From assembly GCA_902776035.1 (NCBI GenBank), contig CACYOO010000011.1:1-64000 (forward strand): a DNA stretch of 64,000 nucleotides, read 5' to 3'. The translations under genes were made by a program, and so were the position numbers. Shown here piece after piece: positions 37,522 through 46,288 of the stretch (its first letter is position 1; each line of letters opens with the position of its first letter). Source of the stretch: an uncultured bacterium. GTDB lineage: Bacteria > Cyanobacteriota > Vampirovibrionia > Gastranaerophilales > Gastranaerophilaceae. The notes beneath the pieces are model-generated. The model was given only the letters and a program-made list of their open reading frames with translations, searched no databases and was not told the DNA's origin.

Positions 37522-38133
37522 ATGGATAAACTTAAAGAACATTACACAAACCTAGTCAAAAAATACAGAGAAATTTTTGTTTCTGTATTATCTGCAATGC
37601 AAGGAGAAATTAACAAATTATCTCACGATGAAATTAAAAATTATCTTGAAAATGAAGTTGTAAAACACATTCAATTTCAAAGAAATCTGGTTTTGGAAAA
37701 AAGAAAACAGTTTAATTGTAAAAAATGCGGTGCTTGCTGCCGTTTAGCCATAAGTGAATTTTCACCTGCAGCATTATTAGAAAAGGCATCAAAAGGTGAT
37801 AAATTTGCAAAAGAATTTATTTCTACATTTTCACCTGTTTCAGAAGATGATGCAAAGAGTCAATTCGGATTATACGTTGATTTAATAAACGAATCAGGAG
37901 AAAAAGTATTTTATTATAATTGTAAAAAAGTAACAGAAGATAATTTATGTTCTGATTATGAAAACAGACCGAGTATATGCAGAGATTATCCTGACAACCC
38001 TGTACAAATGTTACACCCTACCTGTGCATACATTGGATGGCACGAAAGTATTCAAACAATTGTACTTACAATAAAAGCAATGTCTGAAATAAGAGAACAT
38101 TTTATGAAAGAATGGAAAGCAGGAAAAATTTAA
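37522..38133 (+). CDS. YkgJ-family cysteine-cluster protein
   Basis: A 203-residue cytoplasmic protein with the family's metal-binding cysteines: CKKCGACCR (about residues 70-78), a later CSDYENRPSICRDYP block and a Cys in HPTCAY. Members are thought to bind iron or zinc, and some are linked to protein modification, but the function is not settled. It is the first gene of a plus-strand run; rlmN starts one base after its stop, so the two are almost certainly co-translated. Confidence 0.85.
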   Translation: MDKLKEHYTNLVKKYREIFVSVLSAMQGEINKLSHDEIKNYLENEVVKHIQFQRNLVLEKRKQFNCKKCGACCRLAISEFSPAALLEKASKGDKFAKEFISTFSPVSEDDAKSQFGLYVDLINESGEKVFYYNCKKVTEDNLCSDYENRPSICRDYPDNPVQMLHPTCAYIGWHESIQTIVLTIKAMSEIREHFMKEWKAGKI

Positions 38134-38134
38134 A

Positions 38135-39166
38135 ATGACAAAAACTATTCTTTCCGGCTTAAACATAAATGAAATTGAAACACTTATACAACCTTTAAAA
38201 GCATCTCCATATAGAGCAAAACAAATACACAATTGGATTTATTTCAAATCTGTATCTAATATTGATGAAATGACGGATTTATCTTTAAAATTCAGAGAAC
38301 AATTGAAAGATATTGCACAAGTTACCAATTGCATAATAAAGAAAAAACAGACAAGCAAAGACGGAACTATTAAATATTTGGTTGAATATCCTGATGGAGA
38401 GTGTGTTGAAACTGTTTTAATGAGATTTGACAATCGTGCCAACTTGACGGCTTGTGTAAGTTGTCAAGTCGGATGTGCAGTAAACTGTTCATTTTGTGCA
38501 ACAGGAAAACGTGGTTTTATAAGAAACCTAAACTATAAAGAAATTATAGAACAAGTATTAATGATACAGAGAGATACTAATTTAAAAGTTACGAACATTG
38601 TCTTTATGGGACAGGGTGAACCAATGTTAAATTTAGACAATATAATAAAAGCAATAGAAATATTTAATACATCTTTTCAAATCAGTGCAAGAAGAATGAC
38701 TGTTTCAACAAGCGGAATTGCAAATAAAATAGAAGATTTTGCAAAACTAAATTCACAATCAACACTTGCATGGTCTTTACATGCTCCATTTGACAATATT
38801 AGAAATGAAATTATGGCTATAAACAAAAAATATCCTATAAATGACGTTAAAAAAGCAATAAAAAAATATATTGATATTACAGGAAACAGAGTTACAATAG
38901 AATATCTTTTGATAAAAGACTTAACTGATACTTATGAATGTGCAAAAGGGCTTGTAGAACTTTTAAAAGATATAAAATGCAATATTAATCTTATACCGTA
39001 CAATCCTGTTACTGAAAACGATTATAAAAAGCCATCGGGAACATCTGTTATGAAATTTAAATGTATACTTGAACATTCGGGGAAAAAAGTTACGGTAAGA
39101 TTAGAACGTGGTGCAGATATTGATGCAGCTTGCGGACAATTAAGAGGAAAGGTTGTTCAACAATGA
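38135..39166 (+). CDS. rlmN: 23S rRNA (adenine-2503-C2)/tRNA methyltransferase RlmN
   Basis: Radical SAM enzyme that methylates C2 of A2503 in 23S rRNA and A37 of some tRNAs. The cluster motif is CAVNCSFC within CVSCQVGCAVNCSFCATG, the glycine motif is GQGEPMLN, and the catalytic methyl-carrier Cys is expected in the C-terminal ADIDAACGQLRG. Length of 343 residues is normal. Its TGA overlaps the dtd ATG (ATGA), indicating translational coupling. Confidence 0.96.
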   Translation: MTKTILSGLNINEIETLIQPLKASPYRAKQIHNWIYFKSVSNIDEMTDLSLKFREQLKDIAQVTNCIIKKKQTSKDGTIKYLVEYPDGECVETVLMRFDNRANLTACVSCQVGCAVNCSFCATGKRGFIRNLNYKEIIEQVLMIQRDTNLKVTNIVFMGQGEPMLNLDNIIKAIEIFNTSFQISARRMTVSTSGIANKIEDFAKLNSQSTLAWSLHAPFDNIRNEIMAINKKYPINDVKKAIKKYIDITGNRVTIEYLLIKDLTDTYECAKGLVELLKDIKCNINLIPYNPVTENDYKKPSGTSVMKFKCILEHSGKKVTVRLERGADIDAACGQLRGKVVQQ

Positions 39167-39600
39167 AATGTCTTGTACAAAGAGTAAAAAGCAGCTCAGT
39201 AGATATAGAAAATAATGAATATTCACATATTAATCAGGGTTTACTTCTGTTTTTAGGTGTTGAAAAGGGTGATGACTCGGAAATTTGCAAAAAAATGTCT
39301 GATAAAATTTTAAAATTAAGAATTTTTGCAGATGAAGAAGACAAGATGAACTTATCCGTATGCGATATAAAAGGAGAAATCCTTGCTGTTTCTCAATTTA
39401 CATTATGTGCAGACTGTAAAAAAGGTAATCGCCCCAGATTTGATACGGCAGAAAAGCCCGATATTGCAAATAAACTGTATGAAGAATTTGTTCAAAACTT
39501 AAAATTATCCGGCTTAAATGTGCAAACAGGAGTTTTTGGAGCTATGATGCAGGTTAAAATTCAAAATGACGGACCTGTAACATTTATGCTTCAAATGTAA
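39163..39600 (+). CDS. dtd: D-aminoacyl-tRNA deacylase
   Basis: Homodimeric proofreading enzyme that removes D-amino acids (and glycine from tRNA-Ala) from tRNA. The two active-site motifs are intact: SQFTLCADCKKGNRPRF and the Gly-cisPro motif NDGPVTF near the C-terminus. I start at the ATG at 39163, which overlaps the rlmN stop and yields MKCLVQRV, the usual family start; a start 33 bases earlier is unlikely. The 145-residue length is standard. Confidence 0.95.
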   Translation: MKCLVQRVKSSSVDIENNEYSHINQGLLLFLGVEKGDDSEICKKMSDKILKLRIFADEEDKMNLSVCDIKGEILAVSQFTLCADCKKGNRPRFDTAEKPDIANKLYEEFVQNLKLSGLNVQTGVFGAMMQVKIQNDGPVTFMLQM

Positions 39601-39624
39601 ATTTATTTATGGTATTCTTATATT

Positions 39625-40518
39625 ATGAAAAGTGGTTTTGTTACGATTATAGGCAGACCGAATGTCGGTAAATCTACTCTTTTAAATAAAGTATTAGGAC
39701 AGAAAATTGTTATTACAACTAATAAAGCACAAACAACAAGAAAAAGAATAAAGGGAATATTAACTGATAGCAGAGGTCAAATAGTATTTGTAGATACTCC
39801 GGGAGTTCATAAACCCTTGAACAAGCTTGGAGAATTCCTTTTAGACGAGGCAAAAATCTCTGTCCCTGACAGTGATTTGATATTGTTTGTAACTGATTCC
39901 TCAACACAGGCAGGCAAGGGTGATAAATGGATTATTCAAAATATGCTTGAAAAAACAAATACACCAATAATACTTGTATTAAATAAATCTGATATTGCAA
40001 GTAAAAATGAAATTTCAGATAACATCATTTCTTACAAAAATTTATTAACAAATGAAACTCCTTTTGTATGTATTTCTGCAAAGAACGGTAAGGGAATAGA
40101 AGATTTAATCAATACGATATATAAAAACCTTCCTGACGGGGATTTATTGTATCCTGAAGATACATTAACCGAAGAAACAATGAGAGATATTGCATCAGAA
40201 GTTGTACGTGAAAAAATTTTAATAAACACACAGGATGAGATACCACATTCTATTGCAGTTATGATAGATAATTACAAGGAAGAAGAAAACATTGATAAAA
40301 TATATGCAACAATATACTGTGAGCATAAAAGCCAAAAAGGGATTTTAATAGGTAAAGGCGGAAACCTGCTAAAAAAAATCGGAACACAGGCAAGAGAAGA
40401 ATTAGAAAATATTGTTGAAAAAAAAGTTTACCTTGATTTAACAGTTAAAATAGAAAAAGATTGGCGTAAAAAAGATAACATTCTAAAAAAACTAGGATAT
40501 TTTGAAGAAAAAAATTAA
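39625..40518 (+). CDS. era: GTPase Era
   Basis: Essential GTPase that binds 16S rRNA and assists 30S assembly. The G1 motif GRPNVGKS (10-17), the switch region with QTTRKRI, G3 DTPG, G4 NKSD and the C-terminal KH domain with GKGGNLLKKIG are all present in 297 residues. It follows dtd by 24 bases without a strong Shine-Dalgarno. A weak hairpin may lie between it and pgk. Confidence 0.97.
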   Translation: MKSGFVTIIGRPNVGKSTLLNKVLGQKIVITTNKAQTTRKRIKGILTDSRGQIVFVDTPGVHKPLNKLGEFLLDEAKISVPDSDLILFVTDSSTQAGKGDKWIIQNMLEKTNTPIILVLNKSDIASKNEISDNIISYKNLLTNETPFVCISAKNGKGIEDLINTIYKNLPDGDLLYPEDTLTEETMRDIASEVVREKILINTQDEIPHSIAVMIDNYKEEENIDKIYATIYCEHKSQKGILIGKGGNLLKKIGTQAREELENIVEKKVYLDLTVKIEKDWRKKDNILKKLGYFEEKN

Positions 40519-40598
40519 CTCTTTACTTAAACTTATGTGCTTATTAATATATAAGTATAAATTGATACTATTTTGTAAATATATATAAGGAGAAAAAA

Positions 40599-41813
40599 AT
40601 GAAAAAATCAATTAAGGATTTAGGAGACGTTAGAGGAAAAAGAGCATTAGTAAGAGTAGATATTAATGTACCATTGGATGCAGACAAAAATGTAACAGAT
40701 GATACAAGAATACAGGCAATTCTTCCTACAGTAAACTTTTTAAAAGAAAAGGGTGTAAAAATTATATTAATGGCACACTTAGGTCGTCCTCAAAAATTAA
40801 AAGAAGGTCAAAAATTAGAAGATTTATCATTAGCACCTGTTGCAAAATATATGTCAAAAGTATTAGGAGAAGAAGTAAAATTTGTAAAATCACCTGTAGG
40901 TGAAGGTGCAGATAAAGAATTGGCAGATTTAAAAGACGGACAAGTAGCTTTATTGGAAAATATCCGTTATTACAAGGCAGAAGAAGCAAAAGATGATGAT
41001 ATGACATTTGCTGAAGAACTTGCAAAACTTGGTGATTTTTATGTAAATGATGCTTTTGGTGCTGCTCACAGAAACCATACATCAACAGCAAAACTTGCAA
41101 AACTTTTAAAACCGGCTGTTTCCGGCTTATTAATGGAAAAAGAAATCAGATGCTTATCTCAAGCATTGGATAATCCGGAAAGACCTTTTACTGCAGTTGT
41201 AGGCGGAGCAAAGGTTTCATCAAAAATCGGTGTATTAGAAAACTTGCTTGATAAAGTAGACAATATGATTATCGGTGGTGGTATGGCTTATACATTTGTA
41301 AAAGCAAATGGCGGACATATCGGTAATTCAATATGTGAAGATGATCAGCTTGAAGTTGCAAAAGCTATTGAAAAGAAAGCTCAAGAAAAAGGTGTAAAAT
41401 TAGTTATGGCAACTGATGTATTAGTAACAGATGATTTTTCAGGCAACGGAACAAACAAAGTTGTAGACGTAAAAAATATTCCTGACGGCTTTGAAGGTGT
41501 TGATGCAGGTCCTGAAACTCAAAAAGCATTCGAAGATGTTGTTAAAAATTCAAAGACAATATTAATGAACGGCCCTGTAGGAGCTTTTGAAACACCTGCA
41601 TTTGCAGAAGGAACAAAAGCAATATTACAAGCAATTGTTGATGCAACAAAAAATGGTGCAACTTCTGTAATAGGCGGTGGTGATTCTGTATCAGCAGCTA
41701 AAAAATATTTCAAAACAGAAGATTTTACTCACGTTTCAACAGGCGGTGGAGCTTCTCTTGAATTTATCGAAGGAAAAGTGCTTCCGGGTGTTGCTGCATT
41801 AGATGAACAATAA
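40599..41813 (+). CDS. pgk: Phosphoglycerate kinase
   Basis: Glycolytic enzyme converting 1,3-bisphosphoglycerate and ADP to 3-phosphoglycerate and ATP. The N-terminal substrate motif RVDINVPLD, the HLGRP basic patch, VGGAKVSSKIGVLENLL, and the nucleotide-binding GGGDSVSAAKK with STGGGASLEFIEGK at the C-terminus are canonical. Length 404 residues. It has a strong AAGGAG site and is followed by a terminator. Codon use looks optimised, consistent with high expression. Confidence 0.98.
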   Translation: MKKSIKDLGDVRGKRALVRVDINVPLDADKNVTDDTRIQAILPTVNFLKEKGVKIILMAHLGRPQKLKEGQKLEDLSLAPVAKYMSKVLGEEVKFVKSPVGEGADKELADLKDGQVALLENIRYYKAEEAKDDDMTFAEELAKLGDFYVNDAFGAAHRNHTSTAKLAKLLKPAVSGLLMEKEIRCLSQALDNPERPFTAVVGGAKVSSKIGVLENLLDKVDNMIIGGGMAYTFVKANGGHIGNSICEDDQLEVAKAIEKKAQEKGVKLVMATDVLVTDDFSGNGTNKVVDVKNIPDGFEGVDAGPETQKAFEDVVKNSKTILMNGPVGAFETPAFAEGTKAILQAIVDATKNGATSVIGGGDSVSAAKKYFKTEDFTHVSTGGGASLEFIEGKVLPGVAALDEQ

Positions 41814-41832
41814 ATAATTATTTTGAACAACT

Positions 41833-41877
41833 AAAAAAGGTTGGCTAAGATTTTTATATTTTAGTCAACCTTTTTTG
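41833..41877 (+). terminator. Intrinsic terminator after pgk
   Basis: An A-run, an imperfect stem AAAAAAGGTTGGCTAA paired with TTAGTCAACCTTTTTT (one mismatch) and a 13-nt AT loop, starting 20 bases after the pgk stop and ending in a T-run. Confidence 0.85.
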
Positions 41878-41934
41878 TATGATGTAAAATAAAAAATATT
41901 ACAAACTTGTTGCCAAGCAATTTTTTTTTGGTAC

Positions 41935-41940
41935 TATAAT
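41935..41940 (+). promoter_or_regulatory. -10 box just upstream of the GH57 gene
   Basis: TATAAT ends eight bases before the ATG at 41949; no Shine-Dalgarno is present. A near-leaderless transcript is likely. The nearest -35-like sequence is TTGCCA, 19 bases upstream. Confidence 0.4.
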
Positions 41941-41948
41941 ATTATAAA

Positions 41949-44216
41949 ATGGTTTCTGTTCAAAAAAAGTTATCTATAGCTTTCTATTGGCACATGCATC
42001 AACCTGATTATCAACTTAGTGATAAAGGTGATTTTTTAATGCCTTGGGTTAGAATGCATGCGGTAAAAGATTATTTGGATATGCTTCTTATAATGAATGA
42101 TTATCCTCATTTAAAATTGAATTTTAACCTTGTACCTTTACTTGTAAAATCACTAAAAAAATATGCAGAAGAAGAAGTTCACGATTTTCATTCAAGATTA
42201 ACTGTTTCTAATGTAGAAGAACTCTCCGCAGATGATAAAATGTTCATTTTGAACAATTTTTTTGATGCAAATTATAAATCAATGATTTTACATCACGAAG
42301 GTTACAGGAATTTATATACGAAACGTTTTGAACAAAATATTTCTGATATAGATGCATATACAAACCAAGAATATTCTGATATTATGGCGTGGTTCAATCT
42401 TTCGTGGTTTGATCCTGTATATGCTGATATGTATCCGGAATTAAAAGAATTAGCCAATAAGGGATACGGATTTACAAAAGAAGATAGAATAAAAATTATT
42501 GAATATCAAAGAGAAATTATAAAACAAATTATTCCAACATATAAAAAATTTCAAGATGAGGGCAGAATTGAAATAACAACAAGTCCATATTATCACCCGA
42601 TTTTACCTATCTTATTGGATATAAAGAGTGCTTACAGAAATATTCCAAATCCTGAAGTTTTACCGTCTAATTTAAAAATGGCAAAAGATGCTATTGCTCA
42701 AACGGAAATGGCACTTGATACAATGGAAGAAATTTTCGGTAAACGACCTAGAGGAATATGGCCTCCTGAACAGTGCATAAGTTCTAAAATGCTTGATATG
42801 CTTTCCGATTTAGGCGTAAAATGGACAATTACTGATGAGGGTATACTTGCAAATTCAATCAATTTAGATTTTGTAAGAGATTTTAAGGGGAATTTATCAG
42901 ACCCTTACCATTTATTAAAGCCATACGAGTATAAAACGAAAAATTCTAAAATTAATGTTATTTTTAGAGATTCACTTATTCCTAACTTAATAAGCTATGA
43001 ATATCCTAATACAGAGCCGGAAAAAGCAGCAAATGATTTATATGACAGAATAAAAGTCATACAAAGTAAAATTTTTGCTTCCCCAGATGAAGAACATTTG
43101 CTTACTATTGCCCTAGATGGAGAAAATTCTTGGGAAAATTATATTGATGACGGAGCAGGATTTTTAAGAAAAATTTATCAACTGATAGAAGAAGATGAAA
43201 CGCTTGAAACTACGTTAATAAGTGATTATATTGAAAAAGACAAGAATATAAAACCTTTACCTAAAATCTATTCCGGCTCCTGGATAAACAGAAACTTCCA
43301 ACTTTGGATAGGAGAGCCGACAAAAAATCAAGCTTGGAATTATTTGAAAAAAGTCAGAGATGATTTTATAAAGTTTTCTGAGCAATACCCTGATAATCCT
43401 AATATAGAACTTGCCCGACAAGAAGTTTACATGTCTGAAAGCAGTGATTGGTTCTGGTGGTATGGAGAACCGAATAACTCAGGACAAGACCATATTTTTG
43501 ATTACTTGTTCAGAGAACATTTGAAAAATGTTTACAGATATTTCAATCAAGAACCGCCTAAATATTTAGATTTGCCTTTAAGCATTTCCGATTTAGACCG
43601 CTCCAGCTTGCCAAAATCAACTATAACACCGGTTATGGACGGACAAGACAAAATAGATGACGAATGGCTTAATGCAGGTGTTATAAATTTACCTGATATT
43701 CCTTATGCAGAAACTCCAAGATTATTTGAAAAAATTAAATTTGGATTTGACAAAGATAACTTGTATCTAAGATTTTATATTGATAACGAAGTTAAACAAA
43801 ATAATACTAATATCGTTCATCAACTATATATTTATGCAAGGAACAGTGAATCTAAACAAAAATTATCTCATATCAGATTAATCAATAAAACTGAAGATGT
43901 TTATCCTATAATGTATGAACAATTTGGAACAGAAATAACATTATCTTTAGTAAATGGTATGCTGCGTCCAATACAATATTCAAAGTCAATAGCAGGCGGC
44001 TTGTGGTGTTCTCAAAATACTGATGCAATAAAAATCGCTTATGACAATGTTTTAGATATGAGTATTCCTTTTGATTTACTTGGTATATCATCAGGTGAAA
44101 TGCTTGAATTTTTCTTTGCAACAGCAGATTTTGGAATTTTAGAAACCTTTATTCCGCAAGAAATTCTGTTAACTATCCAAAGACCTTTGATAAGTGAAAC
44201 AGCAGTTTCAATGTAA
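41949..44216 (+). CDS. Glycoside hydrolase family 57 enzyme (alpha-amylase/amylopullulanase-like)
   Basis: A 755-residue cytoplasmic alpha-glucan-active enzyme. GH57 region 1 is FYWHMHQPDYQ; the nucleophile Glu274 is in GIWPPEQ, the acid/base Asp296 in WTITDEGIL, and the fifth conserved region is ALDGENSWENY (389-399). The C-terminal ~200 residues form a beta-rich domain like the glucodextranase/amylopullulanase C-terminal module (KFGFDKDNLYLRFYID). No signal peptide is present, so it probably degrades or remodels intracellular glycogen-like polymer. It is convergent with the Hcp-like gene, which ends one base after it. Confidence 0.9.
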   Translation: MVSVQKKLSIAFYWHMHQPDYQLSDKGDFLMPWVRMHAVKDYLDMLLIMNDYPHLKLNFNLVPLLVKSLKKYAEEEVHDFHSRLTVSNVEELSADDKMFILNNFFDANYKSMILHHEGYRNLYTKRFEQNISDIDAYTNQEYSDIMAWFNLSWFDPVYADMYPELKELANKGYGFTKEDRIKIIEYQREIIKQIIPTYKKFQDEGRIEITTSPYYHPILPILLDIKSAYRNIPNPEVLPSNLKMAKDAIAQTEMALDTMEEIFGKRPRGIWPPEQCISSKMLDMLSDLGVKWTITDEGILANSINLDFVRDFKGNLSDPYHLLKPYEYKTKNSKINVIFRDSLIPNLISYEYPNTEPEKAANDLYDRIKVIQSKIFASPDEEHLLTIALDGENSWENYIDDGAGFLRKIYQLIEEDETLETTLISDYIEKDKNIKPLPKIYSGSWINRNFQLWIGEPTKNQAWNYLKKVRDDFIKFSEQYPDNPNIELARQEVYMSESSDWFWWYGEPNNSGQDHIFDYLFREHLKNVYRYFNQEPPKYLDLPLSISDLDRSSLPKSTITPVMDGQDKIDDEWLNAGVINLPDIPYAETPRLFEKIKFGFDKDNLYLRFYIDNEVKQNNTNIVHQLYIYARNSESKQKLSHIRLINKTEDVYPIMYEQFGTEITLSLVNGMLRPIQYSKSIAGGLWCSQNTDAIKIAYDNVLDMSIPFDLLGISSGEMLEFFFATADFGILETFIPQEILLTIQRPLISETAVSM

Positions 44217-45830
44217 TTATTCTTGACTTGTTCCTATAATTAATGATAAGTCTTCTTTTGGAGTTTTTATCATATTAACATCAAAAATATCCTTCATTGA
44301 ATCAATTATTATTGGATTTACAACCATAAGTGAACAATGACTTAAAAATATATTTTTAACACCAAGATGTTTTAAATTGAGCATATTCGAAACTGAATAT
44401 CTGTCGCATTTTGTCAAGAAAACTGAAATATCAAAAGTTTTGTCTTCAAACTTTTTAGACAAATTTTCAAGAATTTTATAAATTATGGATAAATCATAAC
44501 CTGAATTTATTTGAAAAGTATTGTTTGAAGGTACATAAGTTGAAAGCGTTATTGCGTATGTATCATTATTTTTATACTTTAGTAACCTCTCAAAATATCT
44601 TTTTTGAGAAGAACTATCATTCAATATACCAATTATAATAAGGTGTTTTATATTTCTTCCACGAATTTTTATTATAATATCATCAATTTTCTTATTAAGA
44701 ATGTCTTCTTGAAACCCGAGTATTAAATCATCTCTCTTTTGCCCTTTAGCAAACCCTTTTGCTTCAAGAGCAGATTTAATTAAAGGTTGAAAATTACCAT
44801 CTGTAATTTTAGTTACACCCTTAGGTGCATTTGTATCTGTTGTAAATAATCTTCCCCTATATAAATATTCAACATTCTGTAAGGAATTTTTAGTCATTAG
44901 TATTGCACCCGGAAATGTTGCAAAATCTAATAGACAATTTTCTACTCCTAATCCGAATTGACCTTGTAATTGCGGATAAGAATTAAGTTTTGGATAAGTA
45001 TGCCCCATTATCATAGAACCATGAGTATACACATCGATATTTAAACCCTTTGTCGCCTTTAAAACTTCTTCAAGTTCTTTTAAATTTGAACCTGAAACCA
45101 AAATTGCCTTTCCAGGTCTGGTTGAAAATGATACGCTAACTGTTTCCGATTTACCAAATGACTCTCTTTCACATGATAACAATAGTTTTACAAGTTTATA
45201 ATTAACTTCAACAAATCGTTCTGTTACAAGCTTTAACTTATCCGTTGATACAACCTTGTAATTTATCATATTTAAAACTTGAAGCATTGAATAATATGCT
45301 TCATCACAGTCTTTTCCATAAGATTTTAATTGTATAAGATTTATACAAACATTTTTTATTAGTAAAAACATTATTTCAAATATATGTCTTTGTTTTGGAA
45401 CTAATAATTTATTCTTTTTTATAAATTCTTTTTCGCCCTGCTTTATTGCTTCAACTAAATCCGGTTTTTTATTTAAATGAAGCTGAGAACTTAATTTATC
45501 CGTACTAAGATTGTTATTCTTACAAATACGCTCGTAAAGAATTTTAGACTGCCTTAAATTTTCATAAAGTATCATTATAATAGACTTAAATTGTTCTTTC
45601 GAATAATCAGTAGTAGATACAAGACCGGATAAAGTATTTATAATATTATACTTTATTATACTGTTTGATACTCCCTTTTTTCTCAATCTCAATGTATAAA
45701 AAGCAAGCTGCTTTAAATACATTATTATAACTTCTTGCAAAGCTGTAATTGTTGGATCGATAGAACAAATACCTTTCGTTGTACAACTGTCAAAATTATA
45801 ATCATCATATTGGTAATAATTGTAAAACAT
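44217..45830 (-). CDS. Hybrid-cluster-protein homologue lacking all hybrid-cluster ligands (pseudo-Hcp)
   Basis: A 537-residue protein clearly homologous along its length to Hcp (hydroxylamine reductase / protein S-nitrosylase). Shared segments include VYTHGSM, YPKLNSYPQLQGQFG, FPGAILMTKNS and LGVKNIFL. However, aligning by eye to E. coli Hcp, the hybrid-cluster ligands are replaced: His>Ser248, Glu>Ser272, Cys>Ser316, Cys>Leu403, Cys>Thr431, the next Cys lost near 442-447, Glu>Asp476; the active-site Lys is Tyr478. The N-terminal 4Fe-4S/2Fe-2S motif keeps Cys16 and Cys22 but lacks the leading CxxC. It has a good AAGGCGG site. It is probably not a redox enzyme; the role is unknown. Confidence 0.8.
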   Translation of the reverse strand: MFYNYYQYDDYNFDSCTTKGICSIDPTITALQEVIIMYLKQLAFYTLRLRKKGVSNSIIKYNIINTLSGLVSTTDYSKEQFKSIIMILYENLRQSKILYERICKNNNLSTDKLSSQLHLNKKPDLVEAIKQGEKEFIKKNKLLVPKQRHIFEIMFLLIKNVCINLIQLKSYGKDCDEAYYSMLQVLNMINYKVVSTDKLKLVTERFVEVNYKLVKLLLSCERESFGKSETVSVSFSTRPGKAILVSGSNLKELEEVLKATKGLNIDVYTHGSMIMGHTYPKLNSYPQLQGQFGLGVENCLLDFATFPGAILMTKNSLQNVEYLYRGRLFTTDTNAPKGVTKITDGNFQPLIKSALEAKGFAKGQKRDDLILGFQEDILNKKIDDIIIKIRGRNIKHLIIIGILNDSSSQKRYFERLLKYKNNDTYAITLSTYVPSNNTFQINSGYDLSIIYKILENLSKKFEDKTFDISVFLTKCDRYSVSNMLNLKHLGVKNIFLSHCSLMVVNPIIIDSMKDIFDVNMIKTPKEDLSLIIGTSQE

Positions 45831-45904
45831 AATACTATTCCGCCTTATTAAAATATGATAAATAATACTGTATCTATTTTAATTCGACATTCGGGCTATT
45901 TTTA

Positions 45905-45936
45905 GCAAAAAAAAAGACCGCTAAACAGCTGGTCTT
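45905..45936 (-). terminator. Intrinsic terminator on the minus strand with no gene directly upstream
   Basis: On the minus strand AAGACC (45931-45936) pairs with GGTCTT (45914-45919), with an 11-nt loop containing a further AGC/GCT pairing, and nine T residues follow. It lies 75-105 bases upstream of the Hcp-like start codon, so it ends a transcript starting farther upstream. Confidence 0.75.
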
Positions 45937-46141
45937 AAAAATTGTGTAGTAAGGAAATAAGTATTTTTTTGAAAACTTTTTTACGCTGCTACAATGAACT
46001 AATGCCATTATATGCAACTATTACCACAAGAGTATTATTATATTATATCCCCATATTTATGCATACATATATTATATAAATATAATATATCGACACATCC
46101 TTTGTCTTATACACATACCCTAAAATCCGTTTCTTTGGACA
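45914..46141 (-). ncRNA. Candidate non-coding RNA (or attenuated leader) between a sigma28-like promoter and a terminator
   Basis: About 230 nt on the minus strand, bounded by the promoter at 46148-46175 and the terminator at 45905-45936. The only reading frames with ATG are an 11-codon frame, a 36-codon frame that runs through the terminator, and shorter ones, none with a Shine-Dalgarno. The 458-base gap 45831-46288 holds no other gene. It could also be a long leader of the Hcp-like gene with early termination. Confidence 0.35.
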
Positions 46142-46147
46142 TTTATG

Positions 46148-46175
46148 TTATCGGCAATCCGATTTCAAAACTTTA
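46148..46175 (-). promoter_or_regulatory. Sigma28 (FliA-type) promoter candidate
   Basis: On the minus strand TAAAGTTT (46168-46175) and GCCGATAA (46148-46155) both match the enterobacterial FliA boxes at all positions; the spacer is 12 bases instead of 11. The -10 box also takes part in a small palindrome (ATCGG-CAAT-CCGAT), so chance cannot be ruled out. Confidence 0.5.
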
Positions 46176-46288
46176 GTATTTTAAATTACCTTGTTACAAT
46201 TCTTAACATCCTAAAATATTGTAAATGTAAAAAATTTGATTAATTATGGACTATATATTTTTTTATTTTATAATATTAAAATTAGACA

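Noticed and set aside
40562-40589. TTGATA and TATAAG as a pgk promoter
   Set aside because: The -10 would overlap the Shine-Dalgarno, so transcripts would lack it; a promoter farther upstream is more likely.
45900-46010. A 36-codon minus-strand frame (MALVHCSS...) in the candidate ncRNA
   Set aside because: It reads through the terminator stem and T-run and has no Shine-Dalgarno, so it is probably chance.
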